Positions 35,364 to 37,457 of a stretch of 37,457 bases of DNA are shown piece after piece; the stretch's first letter is position 1, and the number at the start of each line of letters is the position of its first letter. The translations under genes and the position numbers were made by a program. Under the pieces are notes generated by a model, which saw only the letters and a program-made list of their open reading frames with translations, had not been told where the DNA came from and did not search any database. The stretch covers positions 1-37,457 of the forward strand of contig CALJGU010000007.1 of assembly GCA_938075565.1 (NCBI GenBank), read 5' to 3'. This stretch comes from an uncultured Opitutales bacterium (lineage in GTDB: Bacteria; Verrucomicrobiota; Verrucomicrobiia; Opitutales; UBA2995).

Positions 35364-37457
35364 ATGAACCGTCTACTCCGAAGCACTTCACTCCTAGCAC
35401 TGGCACTCAGCATCGCTTCTAGCCTGTTTGCACAACCCGACAAGGAGTTGCCTCTCGATCCGGCCATCACCTACGGTAAACTGGATAATGGCCTGACCTA
35501 CTACATCCGGGAGAACGAGGAGCCAAAAAACCGCGCTAACTTCCGGCTCGTCGTGAACGCTGGATCCATTTTGGAGAAGGAAAGCACTCGCGGACTCGCT
35601 CACTTCCTCGAGCACATGGCCTTCAATGGCACCGAGAACTTTGAGAAACTGGAACTGGTTGAATACCTTGAGAGTATCGGCATGCGCTTCGGAGCCGATC
35701 TCAATGCCTACACTTCCTTCGATGAAACGGTCTACATATTGGAACTACCAATGGACGATGAGGAGATCCTGGCTCAGGGATTTCAGATTCTGGAAGACTG
35801 GGCGCACCAGATTACCTTTGATGAAGAGGAGATCGAAAAGGAGCGCGGGGTAATCCTGGAGGAACGTCGCCTTCGTCTCGGCGCACGCAATCGTATCCAG
35901 GATAAGCAGATCCCGGTCTTGTTTCACAATTCCATGTATGCGGAGCGGATCCCAATCGGAACGGTCGAAGCCATCGAGTCGGTGACCAGGGATGACTTCG
36001 TAGAGTTTTATGAAAACTACTACCGCCCTGACCTCATAGCCATTGTGGCGGTTGGCGATTTTGAAACAGAAACTATCAAAGGTCTGATAGAGAAACACTT
36101 TGCACATCTAACAAACCCCGAAGATGCACCTGATCGACCCAACTTTCAGGTTCCGGGTCACCAAGAAACTTTATTCTCTATCGAAACGGATCACGAGCTT
36201 TCCAGCACCTCTGTTAGCATTGCCTACAAGACAGATAAGAGCCACATGATCACCGAGGGTGACTACCGGAAAATGTTGGGGGAGTCACTTTACACTAGCA
36301 TGCTCAACGCACGACTTCGTGAACGAGCCCAGGAAAAGGACCCACCTTATCTCGGGGCATCCACTGGCAAGGGAAGTTTCGTTCGAGCAGTAGACATGAT
36401 TCAACAAGGGGTTGCGGTCGAAGAAGGACAATTTGCCGAAGGTCTCAAAGCGCTACTCCTGGAAAATAAGCGGGCAAGAGATGATGGATTTACCCAAGCA
36501 GAACTGAGCCGAGCCAAAGTCAACATGATGCGCGGCATGGAACGGGCGTTTAAAGAAAAGGACCAACGCCGCTCCAGCCGCCACTCAGGTGAATTGGCCT
36601 CACACTTTCTTGAACACGAAGCCGCACCAGGCATTGAATATGAACTTGAGCTGACCAAGAAGTTCCTACCCACCCTCTCGTTGGCCGAAGTCTCGGACAT
36701 CGGGGACAACTGGATGACAACTGAAAACCGAATCATTCTCTACACGGCCCCTGAGAAAGAAGGTGTGCACGTACCCAGTCAGGAAGAAATTCTGGCTGTG
36801 ATTAAGGACGCAGAAGCGGCAGAAATCGAGGCCTATAAAGAAGCGGATCTCTCAAGCCCATTGATGAAACAAGAACCTTCGCCAGGTTCGATCGTTTCCG
36901 AAAGCTACCACGACTCGATCGACGTCACTGAGTGGACGCTCTCCAATGGCATTCGGGTAGTTTTGAAACCCACGGATTTCAAAAAGGACCAGGTCAGCTT
37001 CTCAGCTTATAGCCCGGGAGGACACAGTCTTGCTTCAAATGACGATTATATTCCCGCATCCAGTGCGGATAGCGTCATCGCAGGTAGCGGAATTGGAGAC
37101 TACAAGTCACGTGACCTTCGCAAGAAGTTGGCCGGCATTCGGGCACAGGCGCGCCCATCTATTGGAGAGCTTTATGAAAATATGTCGGGTAGTGCCTCAC
37201 CAGAAGATTTGGAAACGCTGTTTCAACTGACGCACTTACGTTTCACCGAACCTCGCACCGACGATGAAGTCTTCAGCGCCATGCTTACCCAAATGCGTGC
37301 CTCGGTTAAAAATCGCCTGAATAACCCCAATGCTGTGTTCGGAGATGCCGTCGAAAAGAAACTTTACAACAACCACCCACGTCATCAGCCTTTCAGCGAA
37401 GCCTACATAAATGCGCAAGACTTGGAAGAGTCATTGGAGTTTTATGAAGACCGATTT
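35364..37457 (+). CDS. M16-family zinc peptidase, secreted (runs off the right edge)
   Basis: 698 codons are open from the ATG at 35364 to the window end. A signal peptide ('STSLLALALSIASSLFAQ') opens it. The inverted zinc motif H80-F-L-E83-H84 ('RGLAHFLEHMAFNGTENF') is followed 76 residues later by E160 in 'EIEKERGVILEERR', the third zinc ligand, so the first M16 domain is catalytically complete. The second, inactive M16 half begins at about residue 520 ('VTEWTLSNGIRVVLKPTDFK'), and the final 'SLEFYEDRF' is a normal M16 element, so at least about 230 residues are expected beyond the edge. The layout resembles periplasmic PqqL-type peptidases that degrade imported peptides; substrate unknown. 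Confidence 0.9.
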   Translation, partial: MNRLLRSTSLLALALSIASSLFAQPDKELPLDPAITYGKLDNGLTYYIRENEEPKNRANFRLVVNAGSILEKESTRGLAHFLEHMAFNGTENFEKLELVEYLESIGMRFGADLNAYTSFDETVYILELPMDDEEILAQGFQILEDWAHQITFDEEEIEKERGVILEERRLRLGARNRIQDKQIPVLFHNSMYAERIPIGTVEAIESVTRDDFVEFYENYYRPDLIAIVAVGDFETETIKGLIEKHFAHLTNPEDAPDRPNFQVPGHQETLFSIETDHELSSTSVSIAYKTDKSHMITEGDYRKMLGESLYTSMLNARLRERAQEKDPPYLGASTGKGSFVRAVDMIQQGVAVEEGQFAEGLKALLLENKRARDDGFTQAELSRAKVNMMRGMERAFKEKDQRRSSRHSGELASHFLEHEAAPGIEYELELTKKFLPTLSLAEVSDIGDNWMTTENRIILYTAPEKEGVHVPSQEEILAVIKDAEAAEIEAYKEADLSSPLMKQEPSPGSIVSESYHDSIDVTEWTLSNGIRVVLKPTDFKKDQVSFSAYSPGGHSLASNDDYIPASSADSVIAGSGIGDYKSRDLRKKLAGIRAQARPSIGELYENMSGSASPEDLETLFQLTHLRFTEPRTDDEVFSAMLTQMRASVKNRLNNPNAVFGDAVEKKLYNNHPRHQPFSEAYINAQDLEESLEFYEDRF

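Overview
The window looks like a chromosomal segment of a marine-type Verrucomicrobiota, most likely the class Opitutae (inference). Grounds: a PVC-type secreted dehydrogenase/HEAT/cytochrome c fusion at 32345-35224; several periplasmic PQQ-type beta-propeller enzymes with lipoprotein or Sec signals; TonB-dependent receptors; and a small secreted protein at 21603-22349 that carries the N-terminal 'LTPFTI...GYMASSSLSGTR' signature I associate with Opitutae TonB receptors. No tRNA, rRNA, CRISPR array, integrase or intact insertion sequence was seen.

Layout. 1-6500 is a surface/stress block: an edge-truncated secreted protein with a fibronectin type III domain, a frameshifted PhzF-family gene, a Fur regulator directly upstream of katG (arranged like actinobacterial furA-katG), arsC arsenate reductase and cysE. 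6574-9518 holds two secreted or membrane beta-propeller proteins around a 182-bp inverted-repeat element. 9653-12875 is a probable zinc/metal uptake cluster: a small His/Cys secreted protein, a ZnuD-like TonB receptor with two long His/Asp/Glu loops, and a MerC-family membrane protein. 12897-14634 has a NIP-like aquaporin with a Cys-rich tail and two overlapping membrane-protein genes, one of which looks truncated. 14693-21606 is a carbohydrate oxidation/uptake block: MDR dehydrogenase, SMP-30/gluconolactonase lipoprotein, PQQ dehydrogenase with cytochrome c, TonB receptor. 21603-24132 carries the signature/SIMPL-like secreted protein and a two-RCK potassium channel. 24379-32340 is the most disturbed part: a large DUF5060/DUF4185-type glycosidase gene with two lesions, several REP-like palindromes, a 430-bp gap with nested inverted repeats, a second PQQ dehydrogenase, a metzincin-type protease, and a breakpoint joining a headless tricorn-type S41 protease to the tail of another gene. 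32345-37457 has the PVC dehydrogenase/cytochrome and a divergent M16 peptidase that runs off the right edge.

How it fits together. Five secreted propeller enzymes, three with their own CxxCH haem site, plus a lactonase-type protein and TonB receptors suggest periplasmic oxidation of sugars or alcohols with electrons passed to cytochromes. Fur-KatG, ArsC, CysE, the metal-uptake cluster and the aquaporin suggest oxidative, metalloid and metal homeostasis. The least explained DNA is a family of at least seven short palindromes, each with GTAG at one foot (REP/RAYT style), and the structured 27196-27417 region. All functions are read from sequence; no database search was run.
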